Positions 1 through 8,119 of a DNA stretch of 64,000 bases are shown here, in pieces. Under the pieces are notes generated by a model, which saw only the letters and a program-made list of their open reading frames with translations, was not told where the DNA came from and searched no databases. The position numbers and the translations under genes are program-made. Every line of letters starts with the position of its first letter. Position 1 is the stretch's first letter. Source of the stretch: Campylobacter sp. (GTDB lineage Bacteria > Campylobacterota > Campylobacteria > Campylobacterales > Campylobacteraceae); NCBI GenBank assembly GCA_022775765.1, contig JALFKC010000063.1, positions 1 to 64,000 of the forward strand. The letters run 5' to 3'.

Positions 1-30
1 TTTTGGGATATTTGGGATTTTTTACTATCC

Positions 31-96
31 TTAAACCACGCACTTAAAATGGGAATAATTTCTATCAAACCACCACCCCATCGCACTTTTAAACAT
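31..96 (-). other. Very small ORF (21 aa, MFKSAMGWWFDRNYSHFKCVV), uncertain
   Basis: Reverse strand reads AAAGG-TAAAT-ATG...TAA at the window edge; SD-like sequence only, no homology known. Confidence 0.15.
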
Positions 97-592
97 ATTT
101 ACCTTTAAAAGCAAATTCCCATTTTATTCACCCCCTTACAATTTTGCATTTAAATAGTTTAGTAAATATTTCTGAATTTTTAAAACACTCGAAATATTTT
201 AACCTTATATTTTTATTCTAGTCGCTAGTAAAACTAAAGTAAAAAGCAGTTTTAATCTATACAGCCTATTTTGATGAACAATAGCTCTAAATATAGAAAA
301 TACTTATTTTGCAACACTCAGATTTATATCTTTAATGATTTTTATAGTAGCGTTTATATTTAGATAGTTTTAATACTTTATTTGTTAATTATATCTTGAA
401 ACAAATTATAATCAATTTATCATTTAATCGATCTACAAGCACTTTAATACTAGTTATAATTTATAGATTTGTGCTATCAAAATTCACTTTACCAATTAAA
501 ACGCAATTTTAACAATAATTTTACTAGTTAGAGAATTTACTGATTTATCCATAAAAATGCCAAATTCAGCACTGTAAATTCACAAATTTATC

Positions 593-608
593 TTTGTAAA
601 TTTACAAA
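593..608. repeat. Perfect 16-bp palindrome TTTGTAAATTTACAAA just downstream of efp
   Basis: Read directly; flanked by a direct repeat of aaaaatgccaaattcagc (about 552-570 and 606-623). Confidence 0.6.
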
Positions 609-623
609 AATGCCAAATTCAGC

Positions 624-1190
624 TTATTTATTCGCTTTTTCTATATATTCCCCACGCACAGTATCTACGCGAATCACTTCACCTTCTAAAATATGAAATG
701 GGATTTGAACCACTGCCCCAGTTTCGAGTGTAGCCGGCTTTTTGTTACTTCCTTGAGTGTCGCCACGGAAATTTGGTGCTGTTTCAATGATCTTTAATTC
801 TACAACTTGAGGCACTTCAAGCCCTATTGGATTGCCATTGTGAAAAAGCACATCAACCATCATTCCATCAAGCATCCATTTTTTATTCTCGCCAACCTCT
901 TCATCGCTAATCGCCACTTGCTCGTAACTCTCAGTATCCATAAATTGGCAAAACTCACCATCATCATAAAGGTATTGCATCTGTTTTTCTTCAAGGTGCG
1001 GTTCATCGCACTTATCGCCTGCGTGGAAAGTTTTTTCTAAAACTTTTCCATCTACAAAAGATTTGATTTTTACACGCACAAATGCCGGACCTTTGCCAGG
1101 CTTGACATGTTGATACTCAACTATCTTATATGGAATACCCTCAATTTCTATTTTTAGACCCTTTTTTAAGTCGCCCATTGAATAAGCCAT
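624..1190 (-). CDS. efp: Elongation factor P
   Basis: [44 protein letters not shown] is a characteristic EF-P N-terminus; full length 188 aa. Confidence 0.97.
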   Translation of the reverse strand: MAYSMGDLKKGLKIEIEGIPYKIVEYQHVKPGKGPAFVRVKIKSFVDGKVLEKTFHAGDKCDEPHLEEKQMQYLYDDGEFCQFMDTESYEQVAISDEEVGENKKWMLDGMMVDVLFHNGNPIGLEVPQVVELKIIETAPNFRGDTQGSNKKPATLETGAVVQIPFHILEGEVIRVDTVRGEYIEKANK

Positions 1191-1295
1191 TTTTTCTCCT
1201 TTGATTTAAAGGTTAAATTATAGCAAAATTTTTCTTATTTTTGAAAATATGCTAGAATGCGACTAAATTTAAAATCATATTCAAAAGGATAAATT

Positions 1296-2009
1296 ATGAA
1301 AAATTTACTCGTAGCTTCAAGCTTGATTTTGAGTTTTACATTTGCTGATGAATTTAGTGCAAATTTGCAAAAAACATTTCCAAATTCGGTAGTCGTAAGC
1401 AATCAACCCCTTGAATTTAGTGGGTTAAATTTAGTAGTTTTAGATCAAAATGGCTCAACCAAAATAATACTAACTGATAAAAGTGCTTCAAATTTAGTAG
1501 TTGTAAATGACGCAATTTTTGCCAAAGATAAAGATCAAAAAGCATTCAAATCAGCTCAAAATTCTACTCAAAATGCCATAGAAAAAGGTGCTTACGAGAT
1601 TTTAAAAACTATACCAGATGAGAGATTTGTAATAATTGAGTCATTTTTTAAAGACAATCCAAATACTATATATATGGTTTCAGACCCTGAGTGTCCGTAT
1701 TGTAGAGCTGATATGTCTAAAATAACAAAATACCTTAGAAATGCCCATATCAAGCTAATTTTCACTCCAGTTCACGGCAAGAGTGCCTACAGCAAATCAG
1801 CTATTATTTTAAAAGAGAGCAAAAAAATCGCCCCATCAAACCAAGAAGCTCTCATCAAACTCATCAACTTCTACTATGATGAAAACACCACAGTAAGCGA
1901 CGATATGGCAACAGATGAAGAGAGAAGTGCTGTGCTTAATGACGCAAAAAAGGTATTTAGCAAAGGGCTAATAAAAGGTGTGCCGTTTAAATTTAGCGTA
2001 AAAGAGTGA
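1296..2009 (+). CDS. Periplasmic DsbC/DsbG-like thiol:disulfide protein (thioredoxin fold)
   Basis: Signal peptide, SDPECPYCRADM CxxC motif, C-terminal GVPFKF. Confidence 0.8.
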   Translation: MKNLLVASSLILSFTFADEFSANLQKTFPNSVVVSNQPLEFSGLNLVVLDQNGSTKIILTDKSASNLVVVNDAIFAKDKDQKAFKSAQNSTQNAIEKGAYEILKTIPDERFVIIESFFKDNPNTIYMVSDPECPYCRADMSKITKYLRNAHIKLIFTPVHGKSAYSKSAIILKESKKIAPSNQEALIKLINFYYDENTTVSDDMATDEERSAVLNDAKKVFSKGLIKGVPFKFSVKE

Positions 2010-2149
2010 TTTTTATAGGCCCACCCACGAGATTTTATATTTGGCAAATTTAGCATTTTGCCATCTAATCTCAAACCATTTGACGAATTTTGTAGCGTTT
2101 TGCTTAACAAAAAGTTAGTTTAAATTCATAAGCAAATTTAACGGGTTTT

Positions 2150-2665
2150 TTAATCTTTTAGTTTATCTTTATAAATTTCAAAAAGATTTGCATTTCTTGT
2201 CATAGTAAAAGATTTTTCAAAAAACATCAAAAGCACGATAGAAACACCAACCGCTAAGGCTAAAGCCACCGAAATAGTTATAAAAAGATTGTTAAAAAAC
2301 TCAATTAGATGGTGAATTTTTACGCTTTCATCGCCACTTTTCAAAAATGAAAAAACCGCCAAAATTGACTTATAAGCATACATCCCAGGAACCATTGGAA
2401 GAAGTGCTGGAAAGGCTATAACTTCAATTGGTGAGCTGGCTTTTCTAGCGATTGCAACAGCAAAAAGTCCTATGCAAAATGAAGCGATAAGCGAAGCCAA
2501 AGCGACACTAAAGCTCTCATTTATCATCAAAATATTTCTTATGGTGTGGCCTAATCCACCCAAAAAAGCAGAGTAAAATATCACTCTTTTTGGGGTTTGA
2601 TTGAGATTTGCAAAACCAAAGCAAGCCAAAGCCGCAAACAACGCATTTATAATAAATTCATTCAT
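2150..2665 (-). CDS. ThrE-type threonine/serine exporter, small membrane subunit
   Basis: Hydrophobic protein with FPALLPMVPGMYAYKS; paired with the ThrE N-terminal-type gene upstream. Confidence 0.8.
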   Translation of the reverse strand: MNEFIINALFAALACFGFANLNQTPKRVIFYSAFLGGLGHTIRNILMINESFSVALASLIASFCIGLFAVAIARKASSPIEVIAFPALLPMVPGMYAYKSILAVFSFLKSGDESVKIHHLIEFFNNLFITISVALALAVGVSIVLLMFFEKSFTMTRNANLFEIYKDKLKD

Positions 2666-2666
2666 A

Positions 2667-3464
2667 TCACACCCCCGCTATCACAACGCCAGAAATACTA
2701 AGCGTGAGATAAATTCCTATTGCCATACACAAAAACAAAATCGTTACATTAATAAGTCTGGCGATTCCAATAAGCGTATTTTGATTAAGAATATCAAAAA
2801 TAGCGTTGATTAGCACAATACCGGGCACAAGATAGAGTATGCTTGAACTAAGCATTTCAGCTGGCGTTAGGCTAAGGCCACTTTTGTAGCCAAGATAGAC
2901 AATATATGAGCTAATAAATGCACAAATTATATAAATTATTCTCACATCAAGCTTAAGTTTGCCGAGTAAATTTTTGACACTATAGCCAAAAAATGTGCCA
3001 ATTATTACAAAAACTACACCCCAAATATCGCCACCCCAAAGTTTGCAAAATGCACCAAATGCGATACTTGTAAGGATAAGGTCAAAGAAAAAATTACTTT
3101 TTGATTGTATAGATATCACTTCAAAAAGTTTACGTGTTTTATCAAGTTTTAGCCCATTATCAGCCACTTCCCAGCTAAGCGTGCTAAGGTCGCTAAGTTT
3201 GCGTAAATTTGTGCCTTCGTGTTTGATGGTTTTGACAAAAGTTCGTCTTTTATTGTAGTCATTTTTGTCGATTAAAGTTATGGTGACATTTACCAAAAGT
3301 ATGCTCATACTCACATCGTATCCCCAAGAGTTAGCAATTCTGGTGACACATTTATGAACTCTAGCCGAATAGCTTCCAACCGCAACCAATGCACAAGCAT
3401 AATCAGCCAAAAAATTTGCGGTGTCAAAAATCTCTTTTTTATCCATATCGTTTGAAGTTTGCAT
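2667..3464 (-). CDS. ThrE-type threonine/serine exporter, large subunit (DUF1212-like)
   Basis: GSYSARVHKCVTRIA...LYLVPGIVLINAIFDIL motifs; abuts the partner gene. Confidence 0.8.
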   Translation of the reverse strand: MQTSNDMDKKEIFDTANFLADYACALVAVGSYSARVHKCVTRIANSWGYDVSMSILLVNVTITLIDKNDYNKRRTFVKTIKHEGTNLRKLSDLSTLSWEVADNGLKLDKTRKLFEVISIQSKSNFFFDLILTSIAFGAFCKLWGGDIWGVVFVIIGTFFGYSVKNLLGKLKLDVRIIYIICAFISSYIVYLGYKSGLSLTPAEMLSSSILYLVPGIVLINAIFDILNQNTLIGIARLINVTILFLCMAIGIYLTLSISGVVIAGV

Positions 3465-3635
3465 CTTTTCTCTTTTGTAGTTTGTATTTTGTGTTAGTTT
3501 ATCAAATTTATCTGTAAATTTAAAGGGAATTTTAAAATTAATCTAAAATTTTCTATTTTTATAATTAGCAATTATTATATGTATTTGCTAATTTATAGAA
3601 AAATTTGACAAATTTTAACTAAATTTGCTAAATTT

Positions 3636-3662
3636 TTAGCACTTAATTATATTAATTGCTAA
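3636..3662 (+). promoter_or_regulatory. CIRCE-like inverted repeat (putative HrcA operator)
   Basis: TTAGCACTT-N9-AATTGCTAA versus consensus TTAGCACTC-N9-GAGTGCTAA; exact 9-nt spacer. Confidence 0.6.
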
Positions 3663-3668
3663 AAATAC

Positions 3669-3697
3669 TTGACAATATCATAAAATATTAGTATAAT
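3669..3697 (+). promoter_or_regulatory. Consensus sigma70-type promoter of hsp20
   Basis: TTGACA-17 bp-TATAAT read directly, 42 bp upstream of the hsp20 ATG. Confidence 0.75.
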
Positions 3698-3738
3698 ACA
3701 CTCATAAAAATTAAGAAAGATATATAAAGGAGAACGAA

Positions 3739-4146
3739 ATGAAACTAACAACTTACGATCCATTCTTTAGTTTAAAGGCTTTTGAAAATGACTTTTTTAG
3801 CCCAACTTTTAGGAATGCTTATGGTTTTGCACCATCGGTTAATACGAGAGAGGATGAAAAAGGATTTTATGTAGAGGTGGATTTACCCGGTGTTAAAAAA
3901 GATGATATTGAGATAGAAGTTAATAATAATGTTCTAACAATATCAGGCGAGAGAAAGTATCAAAATGAAACCAAAAAAGACGACTATAGCAAAGTTGAGA
4001 GCTTTTTTGGCAAATTTCAAAGAAGCTTCTCTTTGGGAAATGATATCGATGCAGCCAAAATTTCAGCTAAACAAAACGATGGAATTTTGGAGATTTTCAT
4101 ACCAAAATCAGCTCAAAAAGAGAGTAAAAAAATTAGTATTGATTAA
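3739..4146 (+). CDS. Hsp20/alpha-crystallin family small heat-shock protein
   Basis: PSVNTREDEKGFYVEVDLPGVKKDDIEIEVNNNVLTISGERK alpha-crystallin domain; SD aaaggag. Confidence 0.95.
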   Translation: MKLTTYDPFFSLKAFENDFFSPTFRNAYGFAPSVNTREDEKGFYVEVDLPGVKKDDIEIEVNNNVLTISGERKYQNETKKDDYSKVESFFGKFQRSFSLGNDIDAAKISAKQNDGILEIFIPKSAQKESKKISID

Positions 4147-4152
4147 TCTTGC

Positions 4153-4175
4153 GGGGGAGGAGAATAACCACCCCC
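4153..4175 (+). terminator. Rho-independent terminator after hsp20
   Basis: GGGGGAGG-AGAATAA-CCACCCCC followed by ATTTTATTT. Confidence 0.7.
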
Positions 4176-4205
4176 ATTTTATTTGATTATAAAAACTAAA
4201 ATATT

Positions 4206-4748
4206 CTATTTAAACAAAAGCCCATCTTTTATTTCATTGTAAATTTTATCACTTTTTAGCTCTTTTAGAAGTTCTAAGGCAAATTCCATCGCTGTTGCAG
4301 GGCCTTTGGAAGTGATGATATTTGCGTCTTTTATGACATTTGACGCGTCAGTGTAGCCTTTGTGAGCGACATTTTTTTCAAATCCAGGGTAGCAAGTGTA
4401 GCTGTTTTTTAACACGCCAGCGGTCGATAAAGCCCAAGGTGCAGCACAAATCGCAGCTATTTTGAGGTTTTTAGCATCAAATTCACGCAAAACTTCGCCC
4501 ATTTTTTCACTTTTTGCTAAATACTCAGCCCCAGGAAGTCCGCCTGGCAATACTATCATCTCAAAATCATCAACTTTTATTTCATCCAAAACTGTATCTG
4601 TGATGAGCTCTATGTCGTGAGCTCCAGTGACATTTTTCTTCTCAAGCCCCACGCTTATGGTATCCACACCACCTCGCCTTAGGATATCCACTACGCTTAT
4701 AGCTTCAATCTCTTCGAATCCATTTGCAAACATTACAGCAACTTTCAT
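4206..4748 (-). CDS. DJ-1/PfpI family protein
   Basis: MKVAVMFANGFEEIEAISVVDILRRGG...AAICAAPWAL nucleophile-elbow motif. Confidence 0.92.
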   Translation of the reverse strand: MKVAVMFANGFEEIEAISVVDILRRGGVDTISVGLEKKNVTGAHDIELITDTVLDEIKVDDFEMIVLPGGLPGAEYLAKSEKMGEVLREFDAKNLKIAAICAAPWALSTAGVLKNSYTCYPGFEKNVAHKGYTDASNVIKDANIITSKGPATAMEFALELLKELKSDKIYNEIKDGLLFK

Positions 4749-4785
4749 TGTCTCTCCTTTGATTAATTTGTAAGATTATAGCATA

Positions 4786-5040
4786 TTACTGACAATCACC
4801 GCTAGCTTTGCAGTTAAAAACATCTATGGCATTTTGTTTTGCTTCGTTAATTTGTTCGGCAAGCTCTCTTGCTGTGCACTCATAATATTCATCAAGTTCA
4901 TCTAAATAATGCTCGGTTTCCAATTTGCAAGAGTTATAATTGAAATTTCCATAGCTCTGCAAACAAAATGGTGGTGTTGGCTCATAACAATACCCAAATA
5001 AATTTGCACTAAAAATAGCTAAGATTATAAGTTTTTTCAT
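4786..5040 (-). CDS. Small Cys-rich exported protein, unknown function
   Basis: Signal peptide MKKLIILAIFSANLFGYC and several cysteines; in series with upstream genes. Confidence 0.55.
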   Translation of the reverse strand: MKKLIILAIFSANLFGYCYEPTPPFCLQSYGNFNYNSCKLETEHYLDELDEYYECTARELAEQINEAKQNAIDVFNCKASGDCQ

Positions 5041-5570
5041 AAATATCCTTTTAATAAAGCTCCAAATATTAAAGCATTGTTTATAATTGAAAATAATACT
5101 AAATATATTATAAGGATTATTATAAAATATTTAACACACTCCTTTTTACTAAATTCAACTCTTTTTATCGGTAAATTATTAAATGAATTCCTAATAACAA
5201 TAAAAGTAACAATAAAAATAACGAAAGGAAATGGTGTCATAGATGGGTCTATTTCACTAGATTTTAACGCACTATCTCCAATAATTGCAGCTATAGGATA
5301 AAATATTCCAACTCCTAAAGCAGTTTTTTTCCTGCTATATCCAGCAAAAATTCCAACAAATATCGCAGGAATAATCGCCCAAATCAACGGGAATATTGAT
5401 AATATCATCGCTATGCATAGCATAAGCTCACGCCCAAAACCCATAGCTGGCTGTTCTATTATATTGCCACACATATCATATACATATTTTTTCTTTTCAA
5501 ATTTATATGGTTCTTTTAGGTGATTAGTTTTGGGATCAAACTCATATGGCATTTTAAAATCTTCTTGCAT
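5037..5570 (-). CDS. Hypothetical multi-pass membrane protein (start re-set to ATG at 5570)
   Basis: AAAAGGAG SD immediately before MQEDFKMPYEF; at least four hydrophobic segments. Confidence 0.6.
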   Translation of the reverse strand: MQEDFKMPYEFDPKTNHLKEPYKFEKKKYVYDMCGNIIEQPAMGFGRELMLCIAMILSIFPLIWAIIPAIFVGIFAGYSRKKTALGVGIFYPIAAIIGDSALKSSEIDPSMTPFPFVIFIVTFIVIRNSFNNLPIKRVEFSKKECVKYFIIILIIYLVLFSIINNALIFGALLKGYL

Positions 5571-5599
5571 TTTTTCTCCTTTTAATTTATTTTTTTGGT

Positions 5600-5931
5600 T
5601 TAATAACAAAAATCTTTACTAGAAATTTTCCATTTGATACCATTTTGATCTACGCCATTTAAGTCAAACATAATTTTGCCACCAAAATAAATATCATCTA
5701 TTTTTATAATGCTTACTTCTTTATTATTCCAAAAAACTACATAGTAATACTCAAAAATATCAAAACTATAATTTCTCGTTATGGACTCAGAGCCTTTATA
5801 CATCAATCCTGTTACTTTATATTTTTTCTGCCACGAATGATTTTGTTTATATTGCAAACACGCCACCATTTTATCATAGCTAAAAGAAAAAGAGAAAATA
5901 AAAAAATAAAATAATAAAAATTTTTTTTCAT
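5600..5931 (-). pseudogene. Exported protein frameshifted at an A8 tract directly after ATG
   Basis: ORF 5600-5869 lacks a signal peptide; one extra A in the A8 tract (T8 on +, 5921-5928) gives MKKKFLLFYFFIFSFSFSYDKMVACLQ... in frame, with SD AAAGGA. Confidence 0.6.
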
Positions 5932-5940
5932 ATTTTTCCT

Positions 5941-6647
5941 TTAAAATAAATCTAGTTCGTTTTTATTTTTTAAACTTTTACTAAAATTTAAAAAAGCTTC
6001 AGCATTTTTAATATTTTCATCAAAAATTCCATTTTTTTTCATACTTACAAAAAGTGCAACGCTTTTTGATTGAGATGAAAAAGATTTTTTGGGATTAAAT
6101 TCTATATCGCTAAAATATTTATATTTTAAAACTTCATTTGCCATAATTTTATTTTGATTTAGTGCATTTAAATAGAGCCAATTATAAAAATATGCTTTTG
6201 GTTCAGTTGAATATTTAATCTCAAAAAGTTCAAAACCTATAAAATTGCCACTATTTTTTAACTTTTCATATTTTTTTGGGTGCAAATTTTCATCATAGAT
6301 TATTTCATCATATGGGCCGCCATTTTCAAAAAGTTTTGAACCTTGAAAAAATCTTTCTACGCTCGAAGTTATAGATTTTCTATTCTTATCAAAAATAGTC
6401 AGTTTCAGATTAAAAGCACTTAATTTTTGACCTAATTTTATAGGTGAAGCTTTAGAAATTTCTAAAATTTTATCATTTTTTAAAATTTCTTGTGCTGATT
6501 TTAAAAAACACTCTATGGATTTGATTTTTCTTTCTTTTGCAAAACCTGCAAAATAATCAAATTTTATATCTTTATAAGCTATAAAAGGCGGCTTATCAAT
6601 TGGATAAAAACAAGGTTTTATCGCTTGTGGCTATTTTTAATTTGCAT
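5941..6647 (-). pseudogene. DarT1-associated NADAR-type antitoxin, 5' frameshift
   Basis: Continuous frame reads IKPCFYPIDKPPFIAYKDIKFDYFAGFAKERKIKSIECF...VERFFQGSKLFENGGPYDEI...EPKAYFYNWLYLNAL...FTDIEFNPKKS-like; ATG at 6647 reads MQIKNSHKR* out of frame with the body. Confidence 0.65.
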
Positions 6648-6650
6648 ATT

Positions 6651-7354
6651 TTACCTTATTAATGGAATAATTTCACTAATGAATTTTAGCGGAATATTAT
6701 CATAAATCATAATTTCAGCTTGAGCCAATTTATAATCTCCATTTGGATTTTTATCATAGTCTGGGTAGTCTTTGATATTATAAAGTCTTCTTATATTAAA
6801 AAATTTTCTCACAGAAGTATAGTAATTTATATATGCATTACTGTCTGTTGCATTTATGTCGCTTATTAAAAAAGCTCTATAAAATAAAATTAAAGGTGAA
6901 ATTAAGATTATTACAAAATCATCTTTGATTCTATTCAACATAGCACTAAGCATTGGATTATCGCCTATCAAAGACAAATGAATATAATCACCTAAATTTC
7001 TCTTATTATCCAAATTGTGTGACAAATCATCTGTCATAAAATTTGGATTGATACTTTTTTGTTTTAATATATTTGCACTATGTATTCCATTTTCGTTGAT
7101 TATTGATGGCAAATTTGATAGATTGTTAAATGTATAAAATCATAATAGTTGCTTTTATTTAAAAAATTATCATCACAAAAAGCTTTTGCTTGATTATAGT
7201 TCTTTGAAATTGATAAATTTGTTGTCGGGTCAGGCTTAAATTCACTAGAAAATTTTATAACTTCATCTAAATTTAGAATATTTGGATAGTGAAAATTTTT
7301 ACATTTAGAAAATTTCTTTATTTCTTTTATTTGATCATCAATGCCATAGGCCAT
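6651..7354 (-). pseudogene. DarT-type (DarT1-like) DNA ADP-ribosyltransferase toxin, frameshifted
   Basis: ORFs 7100-7354 and 6651-7112 join into FIHLT(N)LSNLPSIINENGIHSANIL...GDYIHLSLIGDNPMLSAML...AQAEIMIYDNIPLKFI if one A is restored near 7123. Confidence 0.65.
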
Positions 7355-7440
7355 TTAAAATCCTTTTTTGAAAAATCAATTTAACACTTATACGAAATAA
7401 AGTCTGAATTTAGTATAAATTTAAGATAATATTTCGTAAT

Positions 7441-7671
7441 TTGCTATTAAATTTATCTTTGATAAACTCGCTATTTATGAGATATACACAGTAGGACAAA
7501 GCACGCATTTTACGCGTTACGACTAGGACTTTACAAAGGTGGAAAACCACCAAACCAGAGCTTTACGCCATTATAGAGGCTTCGTTTGTTTTAAGGCAAA
7601 GCATCAAAGATGAAGAAGAGACGATCGAGTGCGTCAAAAAGATGATAAAAGAGGCGTTACCGCCACAATAA
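7441..7671 (+). pseudogene. Remnant of a small helix-turn-helix protein
   Basis: Frames give ...FDKLAIYEIYTV / ARILRVTTRTLQRWKTTKPELYAIIEASFVLRQSIKDEEETIECVKKMIKEALPPQ*, broken by a frame change near 7489. Confidence 0.45.
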
Positions 7672-7721
7672 TTTACTATTTTTGGCTAAAATTACACTCT
7701 AATTTCTAAAGAAAGGTTACG

Positions 7722-7949
7722 ATGAAAGTTAGAATTACATACTGCAACGCGTGATCTTATAGACCAAAAGCTTCCCGTGTGGAAGAAGAAATTAAAAGCG
7801 TCTATAAAGATGCTGATGTTGAGCTACTTGTGGGTAGCGGTGGGGACTTTATAGTTGAAGTCAATGGCAAGGTAATATTCTCTAAAAAAGAGATGAGTGA
7901 GCCTAGATTTCCAGAAAATGGTGAGATTTTAAGACTAATTTCAGCTTAA
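7722..7949 (+). CDS. SelW/Rdx-family selenoprotein (75 aa, Sec encoded by UGA at 7752-7754)
   Basis: MKVRITYCNAUSYRPKASRVEEEIKSVYKDADVELLVGSGGDFIVEVNGKVIFSKKEMSEPRFPENGEILRLISA; C-x-x-U redox motif, GSGG..F.V.V.G...FSKKE..RFPE.GEI family motif; SD gaaagg. Confidence 0.9.
7755..7785 (+). promoter_or_regulatory. Candidate bacterial SECIS element
   Basis: CTTCC-CGTGT-GGAAG hairpin (7771-7785); apical loop starts 21 nt after UGA and contains GU. Confidence 0.65.
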
Positions 7950-7956
7950 AACCAAA

Positions 7957-7994
7957 TTTGGCGGTTTTGAGTTTGAAAGCTTTGAACCGCTAAA
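7957..7994 (+). terminator. Possible terminator hairpin after the selenoprotein gene
   Basis: TTTgGCGGTT...AACCGCtAAA inverted repeat; no strong T tract. Confidence 0.35.
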
Positions 7995-8119
7995 TTCACA
8001 TATTGCAAAATTCAAATTATATTAAGTTATTACCAAAATTTGTGTAGCAATTTATCTTTTGTTTATAATTTACTATTTTTAATCTATATAGGATAAAATT
8101 ACCAAAAAAAGGAAAAAAT

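Noticed and set aside
807-1040. Plus-strand ORF opposite efp
   Set aside because: Antisense shadow of efp; no SD, low complexity, no family features.
2010-2149. Possible gene remnant downstream of the DsbC-like gene
   Set aside because: All frames have early stops and no recognisable motif.
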